A stretch of 64,000 nt of DNA, from contig OY288156.1 of NCBI GenBank assembly GCA_958439195.1, positions 62,001-126,000 on the forward strand, given 5' to 3'. Below the pieces are notes generated by a model. That model ran no database searches. It was not told where the DNA came from and saw only the letters and a list, made by a program, of their open reading frames with translations. Position 1 is the stretch's first letter. Every line of letters starts with the position of its first letter. The DNA comes from an uncultured Paracoccaceae bacterium. Lineage in GTDB: Bacteria; Pseudomonadota; Alphaproteobacteria; Rhodobacterales; Rhodobacteraceae. Position numbers and translations under genes: made by a program. Below are positions 1 to 8,401 of this stretch, in pieces.

Positions 1-192
1 CGTCGAACCCCCATGCCCCCGGCATTCCAGCGTGATGAGGCGAAAGCGCGGGTCGGGCGGAAAGGCCTCTCTCGTCTGGCGCGCATCGCCGCACAGACCA
101 TGCTGAAAGATCACCGGAACCCCATCCCCCCCCGCGTCATGCAAGGCCAGCGTCAGGCCATTGGTCGTGGTCCAGGGGGTCGGGCTGGTCAT
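1..192 (-). CDS. alpha/beta-hydrolase, N-terminal part (cut by window edge)
   Basis: Only the first 64 codons are present; the gene continues beyond position 1 of the window. The translated start reads MTSPTPWTTTNGLTLALHD and continues with QHGLCGD, an oxyanion-hole type HGxxG motif, and LECRGHGGS, the strand and turn usual before the nucleophile elbow in alpha/beta-hydrolases. The catalytic serine lies outside the window. The ATG overlaps the stop of the upstream isomerase gene as ATGA, so it is the last visible gene of the sugar operon. It may hydrolyse an ester or lactone made in the pathway, which is inference from position. Confidence 0.72.
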   Translation of the reverse strand, partial: MTSPTPWTTTNGLTLALHDAGGDGVPVIFQHGLCGDARQTREAFPPDPRFRLITLECRGHGGST

Positions 193-1004
193 GCCCCGCA
201 AGCCCGCAAATGGGCGGCAACGCCGGGTGCTTCCCCGGCCAAAAGGCCGTGTGTGACCAGATCGCCATCAAAACCAGCGGCCTGCAAGTGTCTGACGAAT
301 CGGGTAAAATCGACCACGCCCTGACCCGCCGTAGCAAAACGGCCATCGGCATGGCGGTCCTTCGCATGGGCCATCACAATACGATCCGCCAGCAGGTCTA
401 TGGCCAACTCAATAATCCGATTGCGGTCGGTGGCCTGTTCAAACAGGTTCGCCGGGTCCAGCACAATGGCCAGCGCCGGGCTTTGCAGGCTGTCCAGCAA
501 ACGGCGCGCACTTGCCGCGCTGTCCACCACATTGGCCAGTTCCGGCTCAATCCCCAGCCGCACCCCCCGCGCCTCGGCCAACGTGCAAGCCTTTGCCATC
601 TCATCCAAAAGATCACGCCACGCCTCGGGCGTCTGGTTGTCGGGATGATGCCGCCACTGATCGGTCGCATCCCGGCTTCCGGTGCAAAGGGTGACCATCC
701 CGGTTCCCATCGCCGCTGCACGATCAAGCAACACCCCCAGACGCCGCAAACCAGTTGCCCGGACGGCGGGATCTGGGTGGATCATGTTGTAAGTCCCTGA
801 AACAGCGGCCACTTTCACGCCCGTCGCCACGGATGCCGCCGCGATATCCGCGATGATCTGATCCGGAATGGCATCCGGCATGGCAGGCAGGCCGGAACAA
901 GCCATGTTGTATTGCACCGCATCAAAGCCCGCCGCGCGGGCCGCCGTCATGACCGTTGCCGGATCACTGCCCGGAAATGTCTTTGCGAATATCCCCAGCC
1001 GCAT
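189..1004 (-). CDS. sugar phosphate isomerase/epimerase-like TIM-barrel protein
   Basis: A protein of 271 aa of the AP-endonuclease-2-like (xylose isomerase-like) TIM-barrel superfamily. It starts MRLGIFAKTF, and has the internal GIEPE and VLDPANLFE segments where family members carry metal-binding acidic residues and histidine. The start at 1004 is chosen because it overlaps the stop of the oxidoreductase gene as ATGA and gives the normal family length. The reading frame stays open further upstream but that part is a shadow of the neighbour. In sugar operons this family often partners a Gfo/Idh/MocA oxidoreductase, as here. The substrate is unknown. Confidence 0.85.
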   Translation of the reverse strand: MRLGIFAKTFPGSDPATVMTAARAAGFDAVQYNMACSGLPAMPDAIPDQIIADIAAASVATGVKVAAVSGTYNMIHPDPAVRATGLRRLGVLLDRAAAMGTGMVTLCTGSRDATDQWRHHPDNQTPEAWRDLLDEMAKACTLAEARGVRLGIEPELANVVDSAASARRLLDSLQSPALAIVLDPANLFEQATDRNRIIELAIDLLADRIVMAHAKDRHADGRFATAGQGVVDFTRFVRHLQAAGFDGDLVTHGLLAGEAPGVAAHLRACGA

Positions 1005-2080
1005 CACACCGGACCCTGTGCCTGATCCAGCCGCACGGGCCGCCCGCTGCGCGCGGATTGCGCAATCGCCACCATTGCACGGACCGACGCGATGCCATCC
1101 TCCAGCCCCGCTCCCTCCATCGCCGCGCCGTTCAGCACGACATCGGCAAAGCCTTCCAACTGACGGCGATAGAAATGCCCGTCCGCGCCCAGCACCCGGC
1201 GGGTGGTGCCATCGGATTCGTGAAAGATGTCGACCTCGGATGATTTGTAATACCACGGGTTGTAGGTTTTCCCGATGATGGACCCGTTTTCACCATAAAT
1301 CTGGAACCCCTCATGCCAATCCATCCGCACGGCAACCGTCAGGTCCAGATGGCCAAGGGTGCCATTCTCAAACTCCACATCCACAAACCAGCAGCGTATC
1401 CCCGCCCGGTTTGACAGCCGCGCATCCACGGCACGGACGGGGCCAGCAAAATGCCGCGCCGTATCAACCAGATGGCTGCCATGGGCCAGCATGTAATACC
1501 GGTCCAGATCGGCCTTGGGGTTGTCCGCAGGTTTGCGTGCCGCCTTGCTGGTGATCATCAAGGGCTGCACGGCATCGGTCATCGGATAGCGATGGGTGCT
1601 GTCGCAATACCATGCCTTCAGCGCCACCATCTGGCCCATGCCCTTGTCGATAAAGGCTTTCGCCGCCTGCAAACCGGGATCGAACCGCTTCATATGCCCA
1701 ACCTGCAACACCTTGCCACTACTGGCGGCAATGTCGCGCAGGCTTTCCGCCTCTTCCACCGATGTGGCCAACGGCTTTTCGCACAGCACATGCTTGCCCG
1801 CCTCCAGCGCGCGGCGTGCGGCGGGCACGTGGAACGGATCGGATGTCGCAATGATCACCGCCTCCAGATCAGGGTCGGCCAGCATCGCGTCATAATCGTT
1901 GAACTGGCGGTCTGGGGCATGGGTGGCCGCCATCCGTTCACGCAGATCATCGGCAACATCGCAGATGGCATAAAGGCTGGCATTCCGTGCCTTTGTGCAG
2001 CTTTCGAAATGCGCGGCCTGGGCAATCGGCCCACATCCCAGAACACCCACGCGCAGCAGACGATTTTCCTTAGGCGGCAT
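1004..2080 (-). CDS. Gfo/Idh/MocA family NAD(P)-dependent oxidoreductase
   Basis: A 358-aa protein. The N-terminal Rossmann fold shows VGVLGCGPIAQ near residue 11. The CEKPLATS segment near residue 100 carries the EKP lysine typical of the family. The C-terminal half is the alpha/beta dimerisation and substrate domain, with HGSHLVDTARHF resembling the usual GxHxxD catalytic region. Members oxidise hydroxyl groups of sugars, inositols and related cyclic polyols. The start overlaps the end of the upstream PF08013 gene by 11 bp, so the two are probably translationally coupled. The substrate cannot be read from sequence. Confidence 0.88.
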   Translation of the reverse strand: MPPKENRLLRVGVLGCGPIAQAAHFESCTKARNASLYAICDVADDLRERMAATHAPDRQFNDYDAMLADPDLEAVIIATSDPFHVPAARRALEAGKHVLCEKPLATSVEEAESLRDIAASSGKVLQVGHMKRFDPGLQAAKAFIDKGMGQMVALKAWYCDSTHRYPMTDAVQPLMITSKAARKPADNPKADLDRYYMLAHGSHLVDTARHFAGPVRAVDARLSNRAGIRCWFVDVEFENGTLGHLDLTVAVRMDWHEGFQIYGENGSIIGKTYNPWYYKSSEVDIFHESDGTTRRVLGADGHFYRRQLEGFADVVLNGAAMEGAGLEDGIASVRAMVAIAQSARSGRPVRLDQAQGPV

Positions 2081-3320
2081 AGGCTTCTCCTGTCGCGGTG
2101 CGGTAGCGGGCGACGACGGCCCCCACCATGGATTGAATGATGGTTTCGGGCAGGGTGGCCGTGTCGGTCACGCAGGCAAGGCCGCCCGTCACCTGTGCCA
2201 CAAGACCGGGCGGCGGGTTTGCCGCACGCAGGCTGGCGAACAAAGCCTGTTGCGCCGCCTGCACCGCAGGCTTGGGCCAGTAATACCGCACACGGTCTGA
2301 CAGCCCCCAGATCATCATCTGTGCCTCGTCCGGGCCTGCATCAACATAGGCACGCCAGTCGCGCGGGTTCTCGGTCATGGCGGCACGCAGCGCGTCCTCT
2401 ACCCCGGAGGGCAGACCCATCAGATGCGCCAACCGTTCCAGTGCAAGGATCGCCTGCCGGAAGGCAAAAGTCAGTTCCGGGCCAACCTTCAGGATGGCGA
2501 AATGACCCTGCACCAGTGCATGCAAGGCGTTGGCGGATTGGTAATCTGTCGAATGTGCTTCAAACACCGGGCCGTTCAGCGCCGGAACCAGTGCCGACAG
2601 GTCTGCCGCAGCGGGCGGGTCAAAAGGGATGATCTGGCTGTTGCCGAAATCTACACCGGGTTGCACCACCACAGCGGCGACCCGGTCCATCACCGATGCA
2701 AGGCCGCGCTTGGCAAAGGCATGGCGGTGCAGATCAACCGTTGCCCGCGCCGCCAAGGGCGTGGTCACTTGCACGCCGGCAACCAAACCAGTCTCTCCCC
2801 CCGGTATCGGCACCTCTGTTCCGATGACATAGGCCAGCGGGCGACGCTCGGCGACGGCCTCGGCGACAGTGGCCAGATCGGCGGCACGCTCTGCCATCTG
2901 CGCCTCAGACAGGGTTTCCCCCCCGCAAGGCATTGATGCATCGATATGAATCTTGTCAAACCCCGCATGAACATAGGCCGCCACCATAGCGCGGGCCTGA
3001 TCCATCGCCTGATCGGCGGGCAGATGGCGCCAAGGGTTCGGCCCCAGATGATCGCCCCCAAGGATCAGCCGCGTGGGATCAACACCCTGCGCAATCGCCA
3101 GCCCATGAATGAACCGCCGAAACGCGGCAGGGGTCATTCCGGTATAGCCGCCCTGCTGGTTCACCTGATTGCAGGTGGCTTCTATCAGGATCGGCGCAAT
3201 GTCATTCCGATAAGTGGCCAGAACCGCCGACAGCGTTTCAGGGTGGGCCGTGCACCAGGCGGCAATTCCTATCCCCACACCGGCCCGGTTGCGCGCCAGA
3301 ATGTCGGTCAAAGCGGTCAT
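2070..3320 (-). CDS. GatZ/KbaZ family (PF08013) protein, candidate D-tagatose-6-phosphate 4-epimerase
   Basis: A 416-aa protein covering the full family length. Conserved segments include IEATCNQVNQQGGYTGMTP near residue 47, GGDHLGPNPW, and HIDASMPCGGE. The Enterobacteria proteins GatZ and KbaZ were described as non-catalytic subunits of class II tagatose-bisphosphate aldolase. A PF08013 member in the Agrobacterium galactitol/altritol pathway was shown to epimerise tagatose 6-phosphate to fructose 6-phosphate. No GatY/KbaY partner is visible here and a PfkB kinase lies directly upstream (overlap ATGA), so the epimerase role is the better inference. It is the second enzyme gene after the ABC importer. 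Confidence 0.85.
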   Translation of the reverse strand: MTALTDILARNRAGVGIGIAAWCTAHPETLSAVLATYRNDIAPILIEATCNQVNQQGGYTGMTPAAFRRFIHGLAIAQGVDPTRLILGGDHLGPNPWRHLPADQAMDQARAMVAAYVHAGFDKIHIDASMPCGGETLSEAQMAERAADLATVAEAVAERRPLAYVIGTEVPIPGGETGLVAGVQVTTPLAARATVDLHRHAFAKRGLASVMDRVAAVVVQPGVDFGNSQIIPFDPPAAADLSALVPALNGPVFEAHSTDYQSANALHALVQGHFAILKVGPELTFAFRQAILALERLAHLMGLPSGVEDALRAAMTENPRDWRAYVDAGPDEAQMMIWGLSDRVRYYWPKPAVQAAQQALFASLRAANPPPGLVAQVTGGLACVTDTATLPETIIQSMVGAVVARYRTATGEAYAA

Positions 3321-4252
3321 GTCAGCCGTGCCTCGATCTGCGACAGCGGGGTGTTACCCTCCATCGGGCCAAGCGCGGTGACGGCCAGCCCCCCCGCGAT
3401 CACGGCACGGGCCAGCGCATCGGGCACCGGCATTCCGCCCGCCAAAAGCGTGACGAAGGTGCCGCAAAAGCAATCGCCCGCCCCGGTCGGGTCTACCAAC
3501 TGCACTTGATAGGCGGGCAGATCGGTCAGCACACCACCCGCCAGCGCCACGGCCCCCTTGTCGCCCCGCTTCAACGCCACCACCCGTGCCGACAATGTCT
3601 GCGCCCAGTCTTGAAAGGCCATTTCGGGCCATAACAGAGCCGCATCAGCATCAGATGGCAGGACAAACGCAGCCAACCCGATCAGATGCCGCACCGTCTC
3701 CAGATAGCCTGCATCCGCCATCAATTCCGTGCGGATGTTCGGGTCGATGGACAGCGCCACGCCAGATTGATGCAGGGCAATGGCCACCTCGGCAATCGCG
3801 CCCCGCATGTCCGGGTCACCCAAGGCAGAGCCGGAGATATGCAGAACCTTTGTCCCGGCTTTCAGGAACCTGTCAATCGCCTCGCGCCCCTTGGGGAAAT
3901 GCGCGGCGGCCGAGGTTGCCATGTTGAACACGAAATCCCGGCTGCCATCGCTGTTATAGCTGACATGGGCGGTGCCGGTGGGCAGGCCGGGGATGCGCCG
4001 GATAAGGCCGTCTGACACGCCATCCGCGACCAGCCGATCCATTACCACCTGGCCAAAGGCATCCATCCCCACCGCCCCGGCAAAGATGGCCCGCGCACCT
4101 GTGCGGGCGGCCTGATCAATGAAAATGCCCGGCGCACCGCTGGGAAATGGGCCGCGATAGGCGGATGGGCGCAGATTGTGCCCATCCGGTTCGGTGCAGA
4201 CAAATTCCACCAGCAATTCGCCCAGCGATCCGATGACCGGACCTGTGGACAT
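3317..4252 (-). CDS. PfkB-family carbohydrate kinase (possible tagatose kinase)
   Basis: A 311-aa ribokinase-fold protein. The C-terminal signature DPTGAGDCFCGTFVTLLAGG holds the GAGD anion hole and the catalytic aspartate. The N-terminal region GSLGELLVEFV and the following loop fit the substrate-binding side of 2-keto-sugar kinases. It lies between the ABC ATPase gene (4-bp gap) and the PF08013 gene (4-bp overlap). With a 4-epimerase candidate next door, phosphorylation of D-tagatose or a related ketose at C6 is a reasonable guess. A fructokinase or 2-keto-3-deoxygluconate kinase cannot be excluded. Confidence 0.87.
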   Translation of the reverse strand: MSTGPVIGSLGELLVEFVCTEPDGHNLRPSAYRGPFPSGAPGIFIDQAARTGARAIFAGAVGMDAFGQVVMDRLVADGVSDGLIRRIPGLPTGTAHVSYNSDGSRDFVFNMATSAAAHFPKGREAIDRFLKAGTKVLHISGSALGDPDMRGAIAEVAIALHQSGVALSIDPNIRTELMADAGYLETVRHLIGLAAFVLPSDADAALLWPEMAFQDWAQTLSARVVALKRGDKGAVALAGGVLTDLPAYQVQLVDPTGAGDCFCGTFVTLLAGGMPVPDALARAVIAGGLAVTALGPMEGNTPLSQIEARLT

Positions 4253-4256
4253 GACC

Positions 4257-4994
4257 CTAGCCCCCGATCATCAGCTTGACCACTTCGTCATGGGTGGTGT
4301 CTGCGATGCGGCGTTCCCCTGCCATCACCCCCCGGCGCAGCACGACAATCCGATCCGACACGGCAAAGATGTCCTGCAAGTTGTGCGAAATGAACACCAC
4401 CCCGCGCCCCTGTGCCTTAAGCTGGTGGATCAGGCTAATTACCTTGCGCTGTTCGGGCACACCCAGTGCAGCCGTCGGTTCATCCATGATCAGGATGCGC
4501 GCGTTCCAATACACCGCCCGTCCGATGGCAACCGCTTGCCGCTGCCCGCCGGAAAAGTTGGAAACGGGCGCCTCCATCCGGTTGACGTGAAAATCCAGCA
4601 GCGCCATCGTTTCCTTGGCCGCCTGCGCCATTTTCTTTCGGTCCAGCACGGGCAAGAACCCGAACCGCTTTGTCATCGGCTCTCGGCCCAGAAAGATGTT
4701 CGCCCCGATCGACAGGTTATCGGCCAACGCCAGATCCTGATAGATCGTCTCGATCCCGCGCTCTCGCGCCTCTTGCGGCGATGAAAAGCTGACCTCTTCA
4801 CCGCCAAGGCGAATGCTGCCGGAGGATGGGCGATAGACGCCTGAAATCGCCTTGATCAGCGTGGTCTTGCCCGCGCCATTATCACCGGCCAGCGCGACCA
4901 CCTCGCCCGCGGCGACATGCATCGTCAGGTCGTTCAACGCCTGCACCGGGCCAAAATTCTTGGACAGGTTCCGCACTTCCAGAAGGGGGGTCAT
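4257..4994 (-). CDS. sugar ABC importer, ATP-binding protein (single-domain RbsA/FrcA type)
   Basis: A 245-aa ATPase with Walker A GDNGAGKTT, signature SGGQRQAVAIGRA and Walker B ILIMDEPTAALG. It has one nucleotide-binding domain, unlike the double-domain RbsA, so it resembles FrcA-type ATPases of alphaproteobacterial sugar importers. The start at 4994 (MTPLLEVRNLSKNFG) is chosen because it lies 1 bp after the permease stop. An in-frame codon at 5042 would add 16 residues unlike the family. It energises uptake through the permease encoded next to it. Confidence 0.92.
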   Translation of the reverse strand: MTPLLEVRNLSKNFGPVQALNDLTMHVAAGEVVALAGDNGAGKTTLIKAISGVYRPSSGSIRLGGEEVSFSSPQEARERGIETIYQDLALADNLSIGANIFLGREPMTKRFGFLPVLDRKKMAQAAKETMALLDFHVNRMEAPVSNFSGGQRQAVAIGRAVYWNARILIMDEPTAALGVPEQRKVISLIHQLKAQGRGVVFISHNLQDIFAVSDRIVVLRRGVMAGERRIADTTHDEVVKLMIGG

Positions 4995-4995
4995 G

Positions 4996-6054
4996 TCATT
5001 CACTTTGCCGCCCCCCGCTGATGCGCCGCTGGGCCTGATCAATCAGGACCGAAATGATGATGACCACGCCAACAGAGATGAACTGCCAGAACGGTTCGAC
5101 GTTGATGAACACAAGCCCATATTGGATCACGGCAATCACAAAGGCCCCGGCAACTGTGCCCAGGATGGTGCCGGACCCGCCAAACAGGCTGGCCCCGCCG
5201 ATCACCACGGCGGCGACGGAATCCAGCAGCAAGGGTTCCCCCGCCTGCGCCGCGCCCGCGCTGAACCGTGCGGCATAAAGCACGCCCGCCAGACCGGCAC
5301 AGATGCCCGAAAGGATATACAGCCGCAAAAGATGCGACCGGATGTCGATCCCCGCCCGCCGCGCCGCCTGCGCATTCGCGCCGATGGCATAGTTATGCTG
5401 CCCGAACCGTGTCTGGCTGAGCAGATAGTGCATCACCAGCACAAAGATGGCCGTCACGATGATGATCCACGGAATGCCAAGGATGCGGCCATTTCCCAGC
5501 GCCGAAAAAAAGGAATTCTGCACCGGCACGGTCGTGCCATTGGCCAGCAGGAACGCCACGCCCCGCGCCACGCCGAACATGCCCAACGTCCCGATAAAGG
5601 GCGGCACATTCAGGCGCGAAACCAGCAATCCGTTCACGCAGCCGGGGATCATCGCCACGAGTATCGCCACCGATCCGCCGAACAGCACCGCCATCGGCAT
5701 CCCCATCGTTGGCGTAGCCCAGTTGATCACATGGGCGGCCACGACAGCGGCCAACCCCATGATGAACCCCATCGAAAGGTCGATCCCGCCCGAAATGATG
5801 ACAAAGGTCTGACCCGTGGCCAATAACAGCGGTGCCACTGCAAAAATGGCGATCGACGTGATGTTGTAGGGGTTCACGATGAAGCTGCCGCCAAAGGATA
5901 CACGGCTCCAAACCTCGAACCCGATGATCAGGGCGGCAAGAAACAGCCAGGCCCGCAGGTCGGCAATGCGCTGCACAACGGTGCGGCTTTTTTCGGCATG
6001 GTCAGCGGGTGGGGATATGTGCCCCCCCGCCTGTCCCGGCGCTTCGGTGGTCAT
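4996..6054 (-). CDS. sugar ABC importer, permease (RbsC/FrcC type)
   Basis: A 352-aa inner-membrane protein of the BPD_transp_2 family with many hydrophobic segments. It has the family signature ISGGIDLSMGFIMGLAAVVAA and GASLFGGSGTILGTVAGAFV near the C-terminus. A roughly 30-residue polar extension precedes the first membrane segment (LRAWLFLAALIIGF). It forms the channel of the importer between the binding-protein gene and the ATPase gene. Substrates of the family are pentoses, hexoses or polyols; this one is undetermined. Confidence 0.92.
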   Translation of the reverse strand: MTTEAPGQAGGHISPPADHAEKSRTVVQRIADLRAWLFLAALIIGFEVWSRVSFGGSFIVNPYNITSIAIFAVAPLLLATGQTFVIISGGIDLSMGFIMGLAAVVAAHVINWATPTMGMPMAVLFGGSVAILVAMIPGCVNGLLVSRLNVPPFIGTLGMFGVARGVAFLLANGTTVPVQNSFFSALGNGRILGIPWIIIVTAIFVLVMHYLLSQTRFGQHNYAIGANAQAARRAGIDIRSHLLRLYILSGICAGLAGVLYAARFSAGAAQAGEPLLLDSVAAVVIGGASLFGGSGTILGTVAGAFVIAVIQYGLVFINVEPFWQFISVGVVIIISVLIDQAQRRISGGRQSE

Positions 6055-6172
6055 GTCATGGTCCTGTGGTCTGGATCGGGATGCCGTGGCGACAGCAGCC
6101 CCAAAGCCTGCATGAAGGGTTCAAACCCGATGGTGGCCCCCGCTCCCAACCGGGCGCGGGGGCCAAGGTCGA

Positions 6173-7159
6173 TCACTCGGAATAGACGTATTTCGCAATT
6201 TCCGGGTCTGCGACGTTGTCCTTGGTGATGATGGTAAAGCCCGTCCCGATGCTGACCGGGATCGAATTCCCTGTCAGATGTGCAAAGGCCGACACCACAC
6301 CGTAATACCCGATCTCGGCCGGGTGCTGGGCAATTGCCACGTCCACCAGACCGGTCGACAGGTTGTCCACGATCGAACCGGGCGCATCAAATGCGACAAC
6401 CCGGATCACGCCTGACTGACCCGCCTGCTGCACGCCGTTTGCCGCACCAAGTGCCGAAAACAGGTTCGCGCCGAACACGCCTTTCAGATCGGTTTCCCGT
6501 GCAAGAACACCCTGCAATTGCGATGCGGCCTTGTTGGCGTCGTTGTCGTTGAACTGGGTTTCCAGAACCGTAATGTTTGGGAATTCCTCGGCCATGGCCT
6601 GCTTGAACCCGGCTTCACGCTGGTCTGTGGTGGAAATGCCCGGCTTTACGTTGGACACATAAACCTTGCCCTCACCGCCGATGGATGCCGCCAGCGCACG
6701 TGCGGCGATCTTGCCGCCCAACACGTTGTCGGACGCGATATAGGCCAGCGGGAAATCGGCATCGCCGGCGCCAGTCTGATACTGGCCTGTGCCGATGAAT
6801 GTATCGACGGTGATCACCGGAATGCCCGCGTCATGCGCCTTGCGCAGCGGCTCGATAAGCTGCGTCGTGTCGGTGGGCGCAATCAGGATGGCATCGGGTT
6901 GCCGCGCAATGACGGCGTCCAGAACCGGCACCTGGGTGACCGGGTTGAAATCGGGTGCGCCCTGGAACACCAGTTCCACACCCAAGGCATCGGCTGCGGC
7001 CTGCGCGCCCTTTTGCATGGTGATGTAGAAGGCGTCCGTGGTCAGACCGGGGATCAGTGCAATGGTGAATTTCTTGTCCTGCGCCTGCGCGCTGCCCATG
7101 CCCATCGTCAGGGCAACGGATGCAACGGCGGCGGCGCTCAGAATGGAACGACGTTTCAT
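6173..7159 (-). CDS. sugar ABC importer, periplasmic substrate-binding protein (Peripla_BP_4)
   Basis: A 328-aa protein with a clear Sec signal peptide: MKRR, a hydrophobic stretch, then SAQAQ before the mature DKKFTIALIPG. The body is the RbsB/XylF-type fold, with AILIAPTDTTQL and GVFGANLFSALGA segments. The start at 7159 is chosen for the strong GGAGG Shine-Dalgarno just upstream and the signal peptide. The next upstream codon, at 7231, reads through unrelated sequence. It is the first gene of the catabolic operon and sits 144 bp downstream of the regulator gene on the same strand. Confidence 0.92.
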   Translation of the reverse strand: MKRRSILSAAAVASVALTMGMGSAQAQDKKFTIALIPGLTTDAFYITMQKGAQAAADALGVELVFQGAPDFNPVTQVPVLDAVIARQPDAILIAPTDTTQLIEPLRKAHDAGIPVITVDTFIGTGQYQTGAGDADFPLAYIASDNVLGGKIAARALAASIGGEGKVYVSNVKPGISTTDQREAGFKQAMAEEFPNITVLETQFNDNDANKAASQLQGVLARETDLKGVFGANLFSALGAANGVQQAGQSGVIRVVAFDAPGSIVDNLSTGLVDVAIAQHPAEIGYYGVVSAFAHLTGNSIPVSIGTGFTIITKDNVADPEIAKYVYSE

Positions 7160-7303
7160 GTTTTCTCCTCCCGATGAGGCCGACATGACTGCCTCCCAGC
7201 AGGTCCATCGTCCTCGTTTCCAGTGGCACAACTGAAAGCCTGCAATGGCAAATCGTCAAGAGCAATTTTTTGCAGCAATTCGTTTCTGCACTTGCAAAGC
7301 GGT

Positions 7304-8209
7304 TCAGGCGGCCCCGGAAAGCAGCCGCAGAACCGCCTGCGCCGTGTTGGAATCGGTGACCAGCGCATTGATCAGGTTGGCACGCGCTGCACCGATGATG
7401 GACGGTGCCTTCGCCTCGCCCGCCGCCACACCAATACACAGGCGGGCCTTTTGAAGTTGGCTTTGCGACACCGCAATCAACCTGTCCGCACCATCCCAAT
7501 CGATCGGGTTTCCCTGCGCGTCGAAATAATGCCGCACGACATCCCCGGCACAGTTCAACATCTTCTGTTCGTCGGGTGTGGCGACGCTGGCCTCTGGCGG
7601 GTTCAGCGAATGGGGCAGGCCCACGCCCACCACGGCCACATCAATCCTGTCCCACAGGGCCACCGTTTGCAGGATGGTCGGGTCCGAAAGGAACATCGCC
7701 CGCGATTCGGCGCTAGGCAGAACCGGCGCATGCAGGAAATTCGCGGTTCCGCCCATTTGCTCGGCTGCGATTCGGGCAAATTCGTTGATCTGGAAATGCG
7801 CCTGATGCTGTGACATTCCGCCGGTCGCCGGCACCACCATCACGCCGGGTATCTGCGGCAAACCCGCCTCCAGCACCGCGCGAATCGTGCGGCCCCACCC
7901 CAATGCCAGCACCGATCCCGGTGCCATATTCGCCGTTTTCAACATCGTTCCCAGCGGCCCGGCCAGCGCCATTGCCACCCCGCTTGGCGCAGATTCGCTG
8001 ACCGCCACACGCCGCAGGCCCAATTGCCGTTCAAGCTGCGCGCCCAACGCATCCGGCACCACCAGATCGCGGACCTCGATCCGCACAATCCCTTCGCTGC
8101 GCGCCCGTTGCAACAGGCGCGAGATGGTCGCCGTGGAAACGCCAAGCTGCTTTGCAATCTGGACCTGCGGCAGGTCAGATTCGTAATGCATCTTGGCCAC
8201 CATATGCAT
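7304..8209 (-). CDS. SorC/DeoR-type sugar-binding transcriptional regulator
   Basis: A 301-aa protein with an N-terminal helix-turn-helix (VQIAKQLGVSTATISRLLQRARSEG, residues about 15-40) and a C-terminal sugar-phosphate-binding domain of the SorC family. It lies between the importer operon and the divergent aldolase-kinase operon, so it probably controls both. The ATG at 8209 leaves the first helix of the family short. The frame stays open upstream and reads LSQIASPDAGETRAL before that ATG, which looks like real family sequence. The true start may therefore be a CTG at 8254 preceded by AAAGGA. Confidence 0.85.
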   Translation of the reverse strand: MHMVAKMHYESDLPQVQIAKQLGVSTATISRLLQRARSEGIVRIEVRDLVVPDALGAQLERQLGLRRVAVSESAPSGVAMALAGPLGTMLKTANMAPGSVLALGWGRTIRAVLEAGLPQIPGVMVVPATGGMSQHQAHFQINEFARIAAEQMGGTANFLHAPVLPSAESRAMFLSDPTILQTVALWDRIDVAVVGVGLPHSLNPPEASVATPDEQKMLNCAGDVVRHYFDAQGNPIDWDGADRLIAVSQSQLQKARLCIGVAAGEAKAPSIIGAARANLINALVTDSNTAQAVLRLLSGAA

Positions 8210-8401
8210 CAGCGCGCGGGTTTCACCCGCATCGGGGGAGGCGATCTGAGACAGATTGCAATTCCTTTCTGCAACGTGTTACATGCGATTGTCACCATAT
8301 CATCTTCGCGTTCCGTGGCAATCTCGATGATCATGGGCTTGCGGTGGCAAGGCAATATTCCGGCACCCTTCCGGGCGCAACGATTCAGAAAAGGCAATGG
8401 C

